Positions 33,982 through 48,900 of a stretch of 64,000 nt of DNA are shown piece by piece; position 1 is the first letter of the stretch; each line of letters opens with the position of its first letter. The position numbers and the translations under genes are program-made. Under the pieces are notes generated by a model. It saw only the letters and a program-made list of their open reading frames with translations, searched no databases and was not told the DNA's origin. The DNA comes from Druceiella hillmani (taxonomy: Eukaryota > Arthropoda > Insecta > Lepidoptera > Hepialidae): NCBI GenBank assembly GCA_039881145.1, contig JAYKKI010000088.1, forward strand, positions 186,001 to 250,000, read 5' to 3'.

Positions 33982-36900
33982 CTGGATGAATTTAATAAAC
34001 TATTCAAATAAATTCATAAAAATTTATACAAAAAAATGGTCATGGAACAGCAAACATTATGTAAATTTTTCATTCCCAATAAATCGAAGGTGACATAATA
34101 TGAACCTTCATTAATGTTTAATCGTTTGGCCAAAATATTATTTACTCAAAATAAATAGTCACAAACGTATGTTGCAAAGTCCATGATAGACACAAGAACA
34201 GAACTTACTTGTATGAGAGTGTGTTGTCTTCGTAAGACATCTTGGCATATATGAATTTGCCTGTTCTGTATTCAAAAGTCTCGCCGTCGTCTATGTAAAG
34301 TGATCCATAGGCCGTATTCTGTAAGATGAGCAAGTTTTTCCAATATTTTACAAGTGTATAAAAATTCTGCTTGAATTTCATCTAATGCGCAATGCAAACA
34401 AATAATTTTTATAGGCAGTAAGTCGGCCGTTGACAACTGGTAAATTTTCGTGGTTGTCTGTGGCCGACTTCCCATCGATACAATGTAACAGGCGCACCCT
34501 GCTAAATACTTGTCTTTTACAGTGTGTGTTTAGTCATCTTTTCTATTGTTTTCTACATTAGCGCATTTTAACTTATAACGTTCGGATCGTCACCCCAATT
34601 TTTTTGTAGACCTATTACAGTAGGAAGTGAATCTTAAATATTAAATTTCTTATGTATTAAATTCATTACGGACAATCGGAGAAAATAGATTTCTCCGATT
34701 ATTGTCGGTCTGATTATTGTTGGCTAACTGTGTTGCCTGTAAACCAAATCTATAAAGGAGGAAACTCTTAACATTTAAAATGTAACTTCTGTCACATATT
34801 AATTTCTTGACATAAAATCATGAAAATGAACACATGATAACTTTAAGCATTAATACTCATCTGCCATTTTGCCATTATAGCCACAGACTTTCATCTTAGC
34901 TGATTATACCGTAATGCACAAATGGTTTCCCTTAAATAACGAGCAACAAAAAATTTCCCCAAAAAACAAGTACTCGTTTATTTTCAAAGTGAAACTTCTA
35001 TACTGTGTTTTGGGACAAGAGAAAACATGTAATGGATGGAACATTAGGCGCAGAACGAACAGATATTACATGAAATGATATGATTTTAAAAGTGGAAGAA
35101 AATACACATCGAAATGGCTTCAAATGAGCATAAAGCAAAGGCTTGATGCAACCGAGAAAGAAAATCAAAGGGTCATTCAATCACATTTTTGTGAAGACAG
35201 TGTGATAAGAAGCGCAGACGGATTTTCCAGTATATTTAAGGACAAATAATATTTCATGATTTTTCCCGGTTTCCGAGAATTTCCAGGTGTGATGCAACCC
35301 TGAATTAAATACAGATTAATCATTGATGTGTAATCCTCTGGAAGTCTTGTTTTTAATCTCAGCACAATATAAAGCATAAAGATTCATTTAGTAACGGTAG
35401 CAAACTTGATATGAGCTACGATCGACAAGTGGCCGGCTCCTAGGTGAATTGTATGAAAGAAAAGGGTACCTGTTCGATTAGGTTTCCATTTTTTAAGATT
35501 TTATACACCCTAATGCGCAAATAATATCATCTTCTTAACCACAAAATATACCTGCTCATTAGGGAAAAAATGTATGACCAAGACAAAGAATAGTTCACTT
35601 AAAATATCAATTGTGCTTTAATCTTGGTAAAAATAAAACAAACAAAATAGTGAAAAACTCGACTCACATTCTTGGAAAGCGCTACAATGAGTGTGAATGG
35701 ATCGTCGTGCATGAGGGACGAGGCACGTCGGATGCGTTCTTTCTTCGCCAAAATAGTGTTGCCGCGTTGATACACTGGGATCTGTAAAAATAAATTAAAG
35801 TCATATTTCATTATTAATGCAGAATACTGCCTTGGTATTATTCTTGGATACCATCATTTGATAAATGCAGAAAACATTTATGTGAAAAAAGTTTAACAAA
35901 ATTTTAAAGCAACTATTGTCACAATAAGAAAACCATTAAAGAAACTAAGGTATATATAAATTCAGAGTTTCCAAATCAAGCCATTGTTGTACAGATAGTG
36001 TTGATCGATGAGGATAGTATTTGTTGTATTTTAATGCCACCAGTTTACGTAACAAAATTTTTTTTTATTTGTTTCTATTTACAATCGGTCTAGGATCATA
36101 AGCGAATGTTTTGAGTGCAGTCGTGTGGCGTTACAGTGGAGCAGTCAGTGCTGCCCCTCCCATCAGTCACATAAGGTGGTTCCATCTAAGCCTCATGACC
36201 ATCAGTGATGGTTCTAATAACTCGACGATGAGTGGGTTGGGGTGTAAGGACAGACGCTCCATACGATGACGCCTGTATCTTTCGATCTCGAATGACCCTG
36301 TCAAACCTTAAGGTACTTGTGTCCTTCATCGGTAGTCGTGCACCAAAGGGCGTTCACTATTGCCCGAAGGATGCTGTTCTGGATTCTCTGTAAACAAAGT
36401 ATGTTGGTTTTGCATGCTATGCGCCACAATTGGATACCGTAGGTCCAGATTGGTTTTAATACGGATTTATGTATCAAAAGCTTGTTATCTACTGATAACA
36501 CCGAGTTTCTCCCACATAAGCCAAGGTTACGAAACTGGTGGTTGAATTTCATCTCTCTTTTTCTTTATATGCTGCTCCCAGGTGAGTCTTCGGTCAAGGT
36601 GAAAGCCCAGGTATTTCACACAATCATGGCATCAGACATCATGCTCGGGCAGCAGGAGTTAATCAAATTGATAATTTCACAAAAATAATTGTAACAATTT
36701 CAGACATTGAAATTTCTCTTTTTGTGTAAATAATCATCTTGAGTCTACTTATAAATTAGTCACAAAAAATGATCTAATGGATTTTTCATTATGTTTTCAC
36801 TGTGGCATATAAATCAAGTTCCTGGAAAAGTGAGACAAAAGCTATCTCGAAGGGACACTGAAGATCCAAGTGACAGTGAAAAATCTGACTTGGCTTGTAG

Positions 36901-39900
36901 GCTGCTTGGCTGACACATAAAGTAGGGTTATATAATTGTCTATGTCTGAATGTTGTTCCCATAAGTTATCAATATATTGTTGATTCAAGTTAACTGAGAT
37001 AATTTCAACTGAAAAAAAGTATCTAGAATTTTTTTAGGCTTAAAAATAAAAAAGGGGTGAAGGACTCATTGCGCTTCATCGCAAATGCGTCAAGCAGAGT
37101 GCATAATTTATAGTGTGGGCAACTCTGAGGAGAAGTGAAGTTATGTAGTGTGGAAAAGATAATCGTCTATTTCGCTCTCGATGGTTCTGTTTGTATGAAT
37201 GTGGGAACCGACACATGAATTCTTTGTTATTACAAATTATTTGTATATCATACAGTGAAGTGACAAAAAGTATAGTTACCAGTTTACTGTCAAAAATTCT
37301 TAATTTAACAAAAAGCTTCGCACATACCTTAGCCATATTGACATTCTGTGTGTAATAACCAGCTGCCTGATGCGGTTCGTAGCTGTCGCTGTCGTACCAA
37401 AGTTCACCTGATTGTGAATCAGGTAGATAAACGGAGACACTTGTTACACCCTGCTCCACCACAGGGCGCACTAAGAGCACATCACCTGCAAAATGTTTTG
37501 TGAATTTTTAAAAACGCACCACTGCACAGATAGGGTATTTCAACCACTACAGAATGGGCAGAAAGCATACTATGTCGTGCTGCCCAATTTTGATAGAAAA
37601 TATAATAAAACAAATATGGTACAATTATTTTTTTAAATCAATGAAAGTTTCAATAAAACTTTTAGCAAATATTTTTGATTCCTTTTAAATCTCAGAAAGA
37701 TTTAGAAATCACGTCTTTCATTAGAGATTCAACTTACCGAGTAAATATTGGTTATCGATGGCAAAGGTTTCTTTCTCTCCAGGATACTGCGCAAATAGCG
37801 GCTGCATCACAGGAGCGCCCGTTACGCTGTGCTCGTAGAACAAGGTGTACCTAACAAAACAATACCAATTTATAAACCATTTATTTGTTTATGTACATAA
37901 AACAAGGAATAGGGACGTAATTAAATCGGTTAAAACAGACGAAAGACTTAAACTTCACAAGGACTCTTTAAAAAATTTAAAACTAACTTTTTTTGAAGAA
38001 TTTTTATTTATTTTTCGACATAGGCTCCCTGTGATTCAAATTACTCACTCTAATGATGTTAAAGTAATGTTGTGCTCCTTTAATAGAACAATCAGTCAAG
38101 TTCCTGGAAATTGTTGTTACCAAAAAAAATGTTCCTGTGGCCCGTTAAATCTGTGATACTTTCACTATCTATCAAAAATCTCATTTTATTTTTTAAAATT
38201 GAATAATGTAAAAATGTACACTGAACATTTTTGTCATGAAATGCACTTGTTTTTTCTTAACTTATATATGTGTGTCCATATGTACGAAAGATTACACGTG
38301 GACATATGATACTTGAGTACCAACGGTTCAAAATTACAAATCAAAGAACTTTTGTTGTATGTCTATCAGAACCAATGCAACATGCTGTCAGTGCCAACTG
38401 GTGACAAATGAATAAACTTTTGGTTACATTACTGTCATTTTCTCATGAGGACAAATTGTAATCAATCAAAATTATTTATTTGCTAGATGCGTGATATTAG
38501 TGCTGCCTAGCGTCAACAGCTTTATAGGTGCTTCAATTTTATTAGTACGCTTCAAATTCCATTTGTTTTAAGCTCAACAAAATGCGTAAAATAGTAAATG
38601 TATTACCCATACTCTAATATTTCAACCACAGATAATGTCAGACGAAATGCATTTTATACCAGCTATCCATTTTTTTTTTATACAATTTCCAATTCAATAT
38701 TGGAAATCTGTAAAATTAGAATTTGTTATTTCTTGAAATATTTTTACCAATTAATATCACGTTGAGAAAATTTACTTTTAATGCATAAAAGATTAGATAT
38801 AAGTTCAGTACAAATACTAAATTTTAGCGATTGTTTAAACCCAAGGATGTGCATAAAAAATGACATATTTAAACAATACGACTCAGTAGTGCAAAACTTG
38901 ATTTTAAAAAGTTTACTTACAATAAATATCTGTTATTGCTAAGTATTTTTCACTTTAAATTTATAATTATGTTTTAGTACATATTCAACGAACATTTAAA
39001 CAGAAATCTTAATAATAACAGTTTCACAAAGTATTAAAAAGGTAAATAATTATGACCTTTTAATATTTAGTTTATTATTAATTTTTTAAATTATATTTTC
39101 ATGGACCCTCTTTACTTATTTCAAATTTCTTGTTTTTTTTTGGGCTGATCGTTGGGCTCATTGTTGCTAAAGTTCATTGGTTTCCCATTATTAATTTGTA
39201 ACTAAAAAAAATTGGTTGTCTGTAAAGTCGGTTTACGGACGATAGTTTTACGTGATAACGTCATAAAGATACATTGATGAAAAATTGCATACTTTTATGA
39301 ATTAAATTGAATTATTATCACTGAATTATTATTATTTTGTATAATACAAAGGAGTTAATTGAAAATTACAATTTCGTTCCAGTAGCAGAACTATTCAAAC
39401 TGCTAGGCTCTGACATCACACGAGAAGAGAGATAAATTCCGACGCTTGGGCCGATCGTGCCTCTCTATCACCTGTTCCGCGCTCTCGCTTGCTCAGGCTC
39501 AGGCGGAACGTGACATTTTTTCATGCGTGCAGCCGGTGTTAATCGATTTATAAGATGTTATCACGTCAAAAATCTTAAACTAAACATTTAGTAAAAAATT
39601 GTAAGATTGGTAGAATTGAATGCTTTTAATTAATATTCAGTGAGATAGAAGTCATCTTTTTAAAACGTAGAGAATTATCATTAATCTCTTATTTAAATTT
39701 TTCCCATATTATCACCATTCATATTTATTTGTTTGTTAAATATGTACTATTTAATTATAAATTTAAAGTCAAAATAGTAAAAAAAATTGCATTATAAGAA
39801 ATAAAGTAATTTTTTTACCCAATCAATTTTTGACAATAAAATAATGACTACAGAGACGTACTTCTTTTTAAATGCATAATTTTTTATATATATTCTTTCA

Positions 39901-42900
39901 TTAAACCATGAGTGTGAATTTCACATTTTTGCTAAACTGTACTGATGTTCCAGAAGTAAACAAATAAATTATATTATCTATGATAGTATTTAACAGGTGC
40001 CTTGGACATTTCCAGTTCTCTTACAGCGAGTCCTGTGGACGATTTCGTTACCCCACTCTGGGGTTCGGACCTGACCAATAATGCCTAAATATGGTGCGAT
40101 GTGTTGTATAAAAGCATTTTTACAGTTTATAAAAATAGTAGTGTCCAGATTCACATCAAAAGATTTGTCACCTTCACAGAATAAACCTATAAATCATTAA
40201 AGTTAACCAATTAGAATAAAAATAAAAAAACCTAACCTAAACCCTCAGAGTTAGGTAAAAGCAAATTTCTATTCAAGTTTCTGCAATAAAATGCTTTTGT
40301 AATGACATACCAGAGCCAGAGATGACTGTATCGTCGCCTAATAGCCTCCCGAATGAGCTTCATAGTATTTGCGTCGTAGAGCCATGGCTCGCGACGCTTC
40401 GTCTCGATGTGTGAGTGTGCACGGAAGAACGGTTGATAAGCTCCCGCCTGTAATCATCCATATTCAATTATTAAGGGATTCTTTATTTCGTCTTCAAAAA
40501 ATGTTAATCATAGAGCTCTCAATATAGATTCCTCCCAATCATATAGTTCCTTTCATAAGTCTTTCCTAAATTCTTTTAGATATTCCTTTATATGTAAGAC
40601 TTCGTATGTAAGATTTTGTACAACCATATCTATAAAATAAAATTTTTTGTTTTTAAGATTTTGTACGTAAAAAGTCCGAATGGAACCCTAGTATTATATT
40701 AATGCTATCTATCCATCGGTCTGTTTGTCCAAGGCCTTTCTCAAGCTTTCAAACAGAACATGCTACGTACTTCAAATTTCGCTTGGACCCATAATGAAAT
40801 TTAATATAAAAAACAATGTGTAATAATTGTAGATGCATGTGGAATTAATCCCGGTGGGCAGAGAAATCATCAATCTGATCAAAGAAACATCTGAATCAGT
40901 AAACCATTTAGCGACTGCTTGGTCCATCTTAGGCGTCCTTTCTTGTACACAAATAGATCTACCAGTGCACGGGGTCTTAGTAAATTATTTCTTGCGTAAA
41001 TAAGCAATAGAAACATAATGGCAAGTTCAAAAATGTACAACAAACAATTCGAAATAAATTGGCCGGCACGCAGATCTCGATTGTAAACATGCACCTCACC
41101 TAAATGGCTAATGGTAAAAAACAAATCAAATACACGTTGCTAATGAAATAAATCATTAGTGTTTGCTTAAACTCACCATGCGATATTGTGTGGTCGGAAA
41201 CTATTTAAAAGTGCTGGACCACGCAATATTGGACGAACGGATAAACGTGTTGAATCAAAAGATAACAATGTGGGAGATCATTAAAGAAGTCAAAATTAGA
41301 TCTATACTTGAAGAGTTTTATTTTAAAAACGGTTAACCTATAAAGTTGTAATGCCGGTTGTACACACTCGTTATGTAAGTTGTACTGAAGATACCTGCGA
41401 CGATGGACGTAGAAATTGTTGTTTCTGTTTGTCTTTGTACTGTTAGCCTATTATAACTTTTTACACATTTACCTTACAAAAAAAATGGTGGCTCTCGGCT
41501 CGTGGCTCTCAACGGCCGGTCGAGAGCTACGAGACGAGACAAGAGGCACCATGTACACGCTTTCTCAGCCTGTCTCGGTGCGAGTGTACAGCGGGTATAA
41601 AGAGTACTAAATATTGTTGAATGCAAAATTTACCAAAATAGAAATTCTCATCCGAAATATATGTGTACAAAATTTAATGCATGTTGGTCTAAAACTGTAG
41701 AAAAAAATTATGTTGGGACAAAACAGACAGATGGCCGACATGACGAAGTCATAAGGGTTCTTCGTTTTATTACGAATCTCTCAAAAAATAAATGGCAATA
41801 AAGTAATAAGATGTGCTTTTTTGTAATAATTTAAAACAATTAGATTTTATCTACGGACTCACATTTTTTTTATTTATTCCTCAAATGACTTATTTTAGCT
41901 AGTATGCAATATTGAAGACCTTCATTTTATTTATCAATGCTGCCATGTGACAATCTGATAAGTCACATTTGTTCATAAAATGAACTTTATTCCTACACTG
42001 TCACCGATTGTTATCATTTTATGTAATACTCAAAACACACATCTGTAGACAATCTATTTGCGCCTTCATAAAGCTATTTTGACAATTCATAAAAAGTCCT
42101 CAGAAACAATCTTCACAAACATTTCTCACCAACTACACACACACATACCTGATACCATCTCGTCATCAGATCTCCCTCTGGGTAGCGGAAAAAGCCTCCG
42201 ACATCTGACCCGCAGAAACTGATGCCGGCGACAGCAAGTGACAGACACATGGGCACTGTCGAACTCAGGAAGCCCCACTCGGCCATATTATCACCTGTCC
42301 ACACTGCTGCGTATCTATTATAAGAAAGAGGATTGAAAAAATAACATTTTACAGCGAAGACTATTAATTTAAAAACACAAACGTTTGTTTATTGCTTAGT
42401 AAGAGAGCAAGGATTTGACTAACCATTATCAAAATTTGCAGACATACAGTCTGTATTATGGGTAATATTACGCAGCAAAATTAAGCAGTTTCTAGGTAAT
42501 AACCAAAAATATTTTTTCCCAATAGGTGGCATTTATAAATATTGTATATTTAAATTTCAAACATTGCTACCAATGCTATTAACATACATTTGAAAACTAC
42601 TCAAATAATGAAACAAAGAATCTTCATATAATCCATTGAAAAGTTCTACATCATTACATGATAAATATCTTAATTTTAAGAAAAGAAAATAATCGTTTTT
42701 ATAATAAAGGGAGCAATATAAAGAAAGATTTTTAATATATAATGTATAATATCCAATTTATACCGAGTTTTAAAATATATTTTGAAATAGTAATGCAAGT
42801 ACAAATATGAATTAACTCGTGATATCGGTCAACATCATTTCGGGCATGAAAACGAAAATTAACTCACGACCTGTAAACAATATTTACACATGAAAATACA

Positions 42901-45900
42901 AGTGAGCATGAAAACATGAGTTAATTCATAATAGGTAAACTACGTTCGGGCATGAAAACATGAATTAACTTGTGACTACACTGGGGTATAAAAACACAAA
43001 TTAACTCTTGATAGCTCAACAACATTTAAGTATAAAAACATGAGGTAACTCGTGGTAGGTTAACTACGTTTGGGCATGAAAGCAATAAATAACTTGTGAC
43101 TACATTTGGGTATGAAACACAAGTTAACTCTTGACAGATCTGCTACTTTTAAGAGTGAAATCATGAGTTAACTCATGATATGTTAACATCATTTGGGCAT
43201 GAAAACAAGAGATAACTTGTAACTACATTGGGGTATGAAAACACAAGTTAACTCTTTAATAGCTCTGCTACTTTTAAGAATGAAAACATGAGGTAACTCG
43301 TGATGGGTTAACAAAGTTTGGACATGAAAGCAACAGATAACTTGTGATTACATTTGTGTATGAAAACACAAATTAACTCTTGATAGCTCTGCTACTTTTA
43401 AGAATGAAATCACGAGTTAACTCATGATAGGTTAACATCATTTGGGCATGAAAGATAACTTGTAACTACATTGGGGTATGAAAACACAAGTTAACTCTTT
43501 AATAGCTCTGCTACTTTTAAGAATGAAAACATGAGGTAACTCGTGATAGGTTAACAAAGTTTGGACATGAAAGCAACAGATAACTTGTGATTACATTTGT
43601 GTATGAAAACACAAATTAACTCTTGATAGCTCTGCTACTTTTAAGAATGAAATCACGAGTTAACTCATGATAGGTTAACATCATTTGGGCATGAAAGATA
43701 ACTTGTAACTACATTGGGGTATGAAAACACAAGTTAACTCTTTAATAGCTCTGCTACTTTTAAGAATGAAAACATGAGGTAACTCGTGATAGGTTAACAA
43801 AGTTTGGACATGAAAGCAACAGATAACTTGTGATTACATTTGGGTATGAAAACACAAATTAACTCTTGATAGCTCTGCTACTTTTAAGAATGAAATTACG
43901 AGTTAACTCATGATAGGTTAACATCATTTGGGTATGAAAGCAAGAGATAGCTCGTAACTACATTTGGGTATGAAAACACAAGTTAACCCTTGACAGCTCT
44001 GCTACTGTTAAGAATGAAATCACGAGTTATCTTGTGATTTCAACTCTTGATAGGTTAACATCATTTGGCCATGAAAGCAAGAGATAACTTGTAACTACAT
44101 GGGGGTATGAAAACACAAGTTAACTCTTGATAGCTCTGCTACTTTTAACAATGAAAACATGAGGTAACTCATGATAGGTTAACAAAGTTTGGGCATGAAA
44201 GAAACAGATAACTTGTGACTACATTTGGGTATGAAAACACAAGTTAACTCTTGATAGCTCTGCTACTTTTTAGACTGAAATCACGAGTTAACCCATGGTA
44301 GGTTAACATCATTTGGGTATGAAAGGAAGTAATAGCTTGTAACTACATTGGGGTATGAAAACACAAGTTAATTCATGATACGTTAACAACGTTTGGGCAT
44401 GAAAGCAAGAGACAACTTGTGACCAGTTAAAAATGTGTTAGAAATTAAGTGCACATTTAAATTTTTTGACCAAAATTTGAGTTATTGAAGATTTATTATA
44501 TTACTTGATAAGAATCACATTTAATCATTTAAAATAGATACATAGTACCTCATTCTAGAGCGAAGTGACCTAAATTCAATTAGAATTCTTATTTTTTAAT
44601 TTAAAATTAAGTGTAAGACAATTTATGAATGTACCCTTTGAACGAGAACCCCAGAGCTTATATTATTTAGTATCACATAATAAAAATTAAATGTAATCCC
44701 TTACTTATTCACTTAGCCAAACAAACCAGGACAAATGCCATTTTTAGAATTGTCACAGTGGAAATTCACTTTAAATTATTATCTGGTTGAAGCTAGTACA
44801 AAAAGTTAGTTTACCATATTTTGGTTTAGCACATTAAAGCTGCTAACATAATATAATTACCTCTGTGTGCCGGGGAAGTGCGCTCTGGTCAGTATGAAGG
44901 GCCTGTATTTGCCTCCATCGCGCTGCAGCATCCCTTGGTACGTAGCGCGCACATGACCCAGTCCATATTCGTTGTGAACGTGCCTTTGGGTAAATTCAAT
45001 ATTAGAGACTTCCTTGTATACATTTTTAAACATTAGTCAAATAAAATGACTGACTAGATGACATCCTAAAAAAATTGACGGATGTCATCCAACTCCAATA
45101 ACTATATTTCTGTTAATCGTCTGTTGCAGTTATTCGTTGTGAATGTGCGTTTGGGCAAATTCAATATTAAAACTTTCTCGTACACGCTTTTAAACATTAG
45201 TGAAACAAAATGACTGACTAGATGACACTCTAAAATGTGATGGATGTTATCCAACTCCACTAACTATATTTCTGTTAATCGTCTGTTGCAGTTATGACAA
45301 TATTTGAGGATATGTGGAAGCTCCATGTTCTCCGTAATATTGCTCAAATGATAATAATATTTGAAATGTTTCAAATGATTTATGTATTCATATATAGATT
45401 TAACTCACAAACTACTAGACAAAGTTAAAACTAATAGATCTTCAATGAAATATTTGCAAGATGCCTATAAAAACTGCATACCGCTCAAAATTACATAAAA
45501 ATACGAAACATAGGCGCACACCATTATAATCACGTTGAGATTGAAAGTTGAGCAAAGAACTATCGAAGGTCTATGCTATATGTATCACTATAAGATTGTA
45601 TCAGAAACAAGACCATAAAGTATAAAAAAACTGACATTACTAATACCAGAGGTAGAGTTGACATGTCGAAATTGAAAGCCTGTAGAAGGGAGTCCAAGAA
45701 TCGGAAGCATAAAACCCGTCAGACTGAACACCAGATGGACAGGTTATATCCAGGAAGTGGATGGCAAATACTGGAGTGTCTTATTGTGTAATTTCTCCGA
45801 AATTACTTGTTGCTCACAAATAATTGTTCGATAAATTAATTCTGTTATTATTATAAATGACCTTATAAGGCCTTTAAGGCGAGACACTTTTGAAACCTTA

Positions 45901-48900
45901 AGGCAAGACACTTTTAGCCTTTTAACTTGAACATCAAAAATAATATGCTATTGTGGAAAATATCCTAACTACGAAGCAGGTTAATACATACCGGTGCTCC
46001 CAGAAGGAGCTCAGTCCTTCTAGTCCAGCTTCAGCTGGCTTATAGTGACGGCAGTCTTTGGGCATAGTGATTTCTGGCCCATTGAATACCTGGAATGAAA
46101 AATTAATGTGAAAGGTATAAATATTAAGAAATGTACGTATGAAATTGGAAAATTTTGTATTTATGAAAAATCGTGTTATTTTAATCTATTTGCCTATGTG
46201 TTTTCCGAGATTAGCAATGATAGTCCAAGTGTTACATCCATATAGATCTACCGACCGAACGCAACAATAACACGTATGCATAAGACATGTACGCATGGAG
46301 GGTTTTTTGACAACACAAGGAAATTTAGAACTAATGAAGTAGAAATTATATTGAATAAAGTTGTAACTTATAATTGTATGTTGCTCTAAGCAATTTACAA
46401 TAGGCTAGTTGACTAAATTTGGGAAAATGGTTAATACCTTAATATCTATTTAATCCAAAAAAAATTATATTTTTGTGTAGCGGCCCAGTGTAAAAGCTAT
46501 TGAAACGCTAAATAAATTATGCATATATATATCTTCCAAAACAATGAACAAATATGGAAAAAAGTGCCTAAAACTTGCAAAGAGCTCGTAGTTAAAAACA
46601 TTTTGATGTAAGTATTTATTTACAGTTTAAGTACCTGTTGGATAAACTGTGTTTATCTACAAAATCATTGATTGTAGTCCTATATTATACAATGGCTTCG
46701 ATTTGTGTTTTCTATAGAAAAACTTTAAAATGTCAAAGTTCTAAGCTAAGTTGATTATAAACAAGCAAATTAATTATTAAAAAAGAATTACACCCAATCT
46801 ATTTCTAAATCTAAAGCAAGATTAATGAATTTTGCAGAGTTGCTACTTTTCTAAGTTTATTCATAAAACAATAATGTACGAGTTGAGGTTAAGTTGTTTA
46901 TGTTTATAATTCACAAATGTAACCTCAAAACTAATATCAATCACCTTACATGTGTAAAAAAAAAGGTTACTAACTACGAAACTGAAGTATTACTATTTCA
47001 GCTTATAATATATATTTTACACTTGTGTTTACTTACATTAAAGTTGAACGTTCCGAAATTCTGATAAACAAGTCACTGGTTGACACGAAAAATCTACCAA
47101 GCGTCAATTTTGGGTAGCTGTTTGCTTTGCTAAAAACTGATTCCATTGTGAATTGTACCTGTCTTTTAAGGTGTAATTGAGGTCAACTCTATCTCAACCA
47201 AACTATGGTGTTTTGCATGGTGTGACACTTTCTGATAGGCATTCACTATCACATGACTCAATTCGTAATTTATTTCCGTATCATAATTACTAGTAAGAAA
47301 CTACAATCCGTCCGATTCATTCTTAGTGGAAACTAGCCTATTGTAAGTTACGACTACTCTTGCTGGCTCCGGAAATATAAAATTACATTGCAGTCGGATC
47401 CAGTTTCCAAAAATGATATCAATCTGAATGTTGGAAATAGCTCACTTAATTCTAACAGGACAGAATTAACTGCATTTGTTAAACATGTAATTTTATTCAG
47501 GTTATGACTTAAACAGGGACCCTCTTTACAGGATGTCGTCACCCTGTTAAAAGCTAGCAATATAAGCTTTATAAATGAACTCTTGTTAAAGAAGTGTATC
47601 AAAAGATAATGTCTTTTAATTAGAAACAGGGACCTTCTTTGATAATATTCTGTTAAAAGCTGGCAATATAATCTTCATAAATGAACTTTTGTTAAAGAAG
47701 TGTATCAAAAAATAAAGTCTTAACTAAAACAGGGACCCTTTTTGATAACATTCTATTAAAAGCTGGCAATGTAATCTGAATAAACAAACTTACGTTAAAC
47801 AAGTGTATCATAAGATAAAGGCTTTTAATTAACTCTTTGATAAAGTGCTGTTAAAAGCTGACAATATACTCTTCATAACTAGACTCTTCTTCAAAAAGTG
47901 TATCAAAAGATTGTCTTTGAATTAGAACAGGGAGGGTCCCTCTTTGACAATATTCCGTTAAAAGGAGGAAACATAATCTTCAAAAATTGGCTCTTTTTAA
48001 AGAAGTGTATTAAAAGAAAATATCTTTTTAATTAAAACAAGCATCCATTTGACAATATTCTGCTAAAAACTGGCAACATAATCCTTCACAAATGGACTCT
48101 AGTTAAAAAAAGTACATCAAAAGATAATGCCAGTAAAGTCATAAACTCACAGAAGGCTCGTTCATGTCGTTCCAGAGATGCACATCCTTACTGGTTCCGG
48201 GGAAATTGTTGTAACTGTACAGCGACGAGTAGTAAGCTGAAGTCTCTGGTCTGAAGAAGTCCAGGTAGCTTGAGGATCCGGGCCAGCACCAACCTGGGGA
48301 AAAATGTTGGTTTTTTTTTAAATACGAAGTGTAAATGAATTATAATATTATCAAAATCAAGAAGAATTGGCCCGATCATTGGAAGTGACTCAACAAGCTA
48401 TTTCAAAATGCCTCAAAGCCATGGGAATGATTCAGAAGGAAGGAAATTAGTTACCATATGAATTAAAGCCGAGCAATGTTGAACAGTTTTTGTATGCTTG
48501 TGAACAGTTGTTTGAAAGGCAAAGACGGCCACAATATGCCGAGAGACATGGTAAAGTGATTTTACAGTAAGTACAAGTGGTCAAGACATACTTGGAACCA
48601 TTGAAATGGGAAGTCCTACCCCACCTGCCATATTCTCTAGACGTTGCTCCTTCAGACCACTTGTTTCGATCAATGTTACATGGCCTGACTGACCAGCATT
48701 TCCGGCCTTATAAAAAAGTAAACAGTTGAATCAATTCGTGGATCATCTCAAAAGACGACTAGATTTTTCAACGTGGGGTTCCTACGCTGGAAAGATGGAA
48801 GAATGTTGTAGCCAGTGATGGGCAATACTTTCAATAATAAATGTATGCCCATATTTGTACAATAAAGATTCCAATTTCGGGAAAAAAATGGCAGAAGCAA

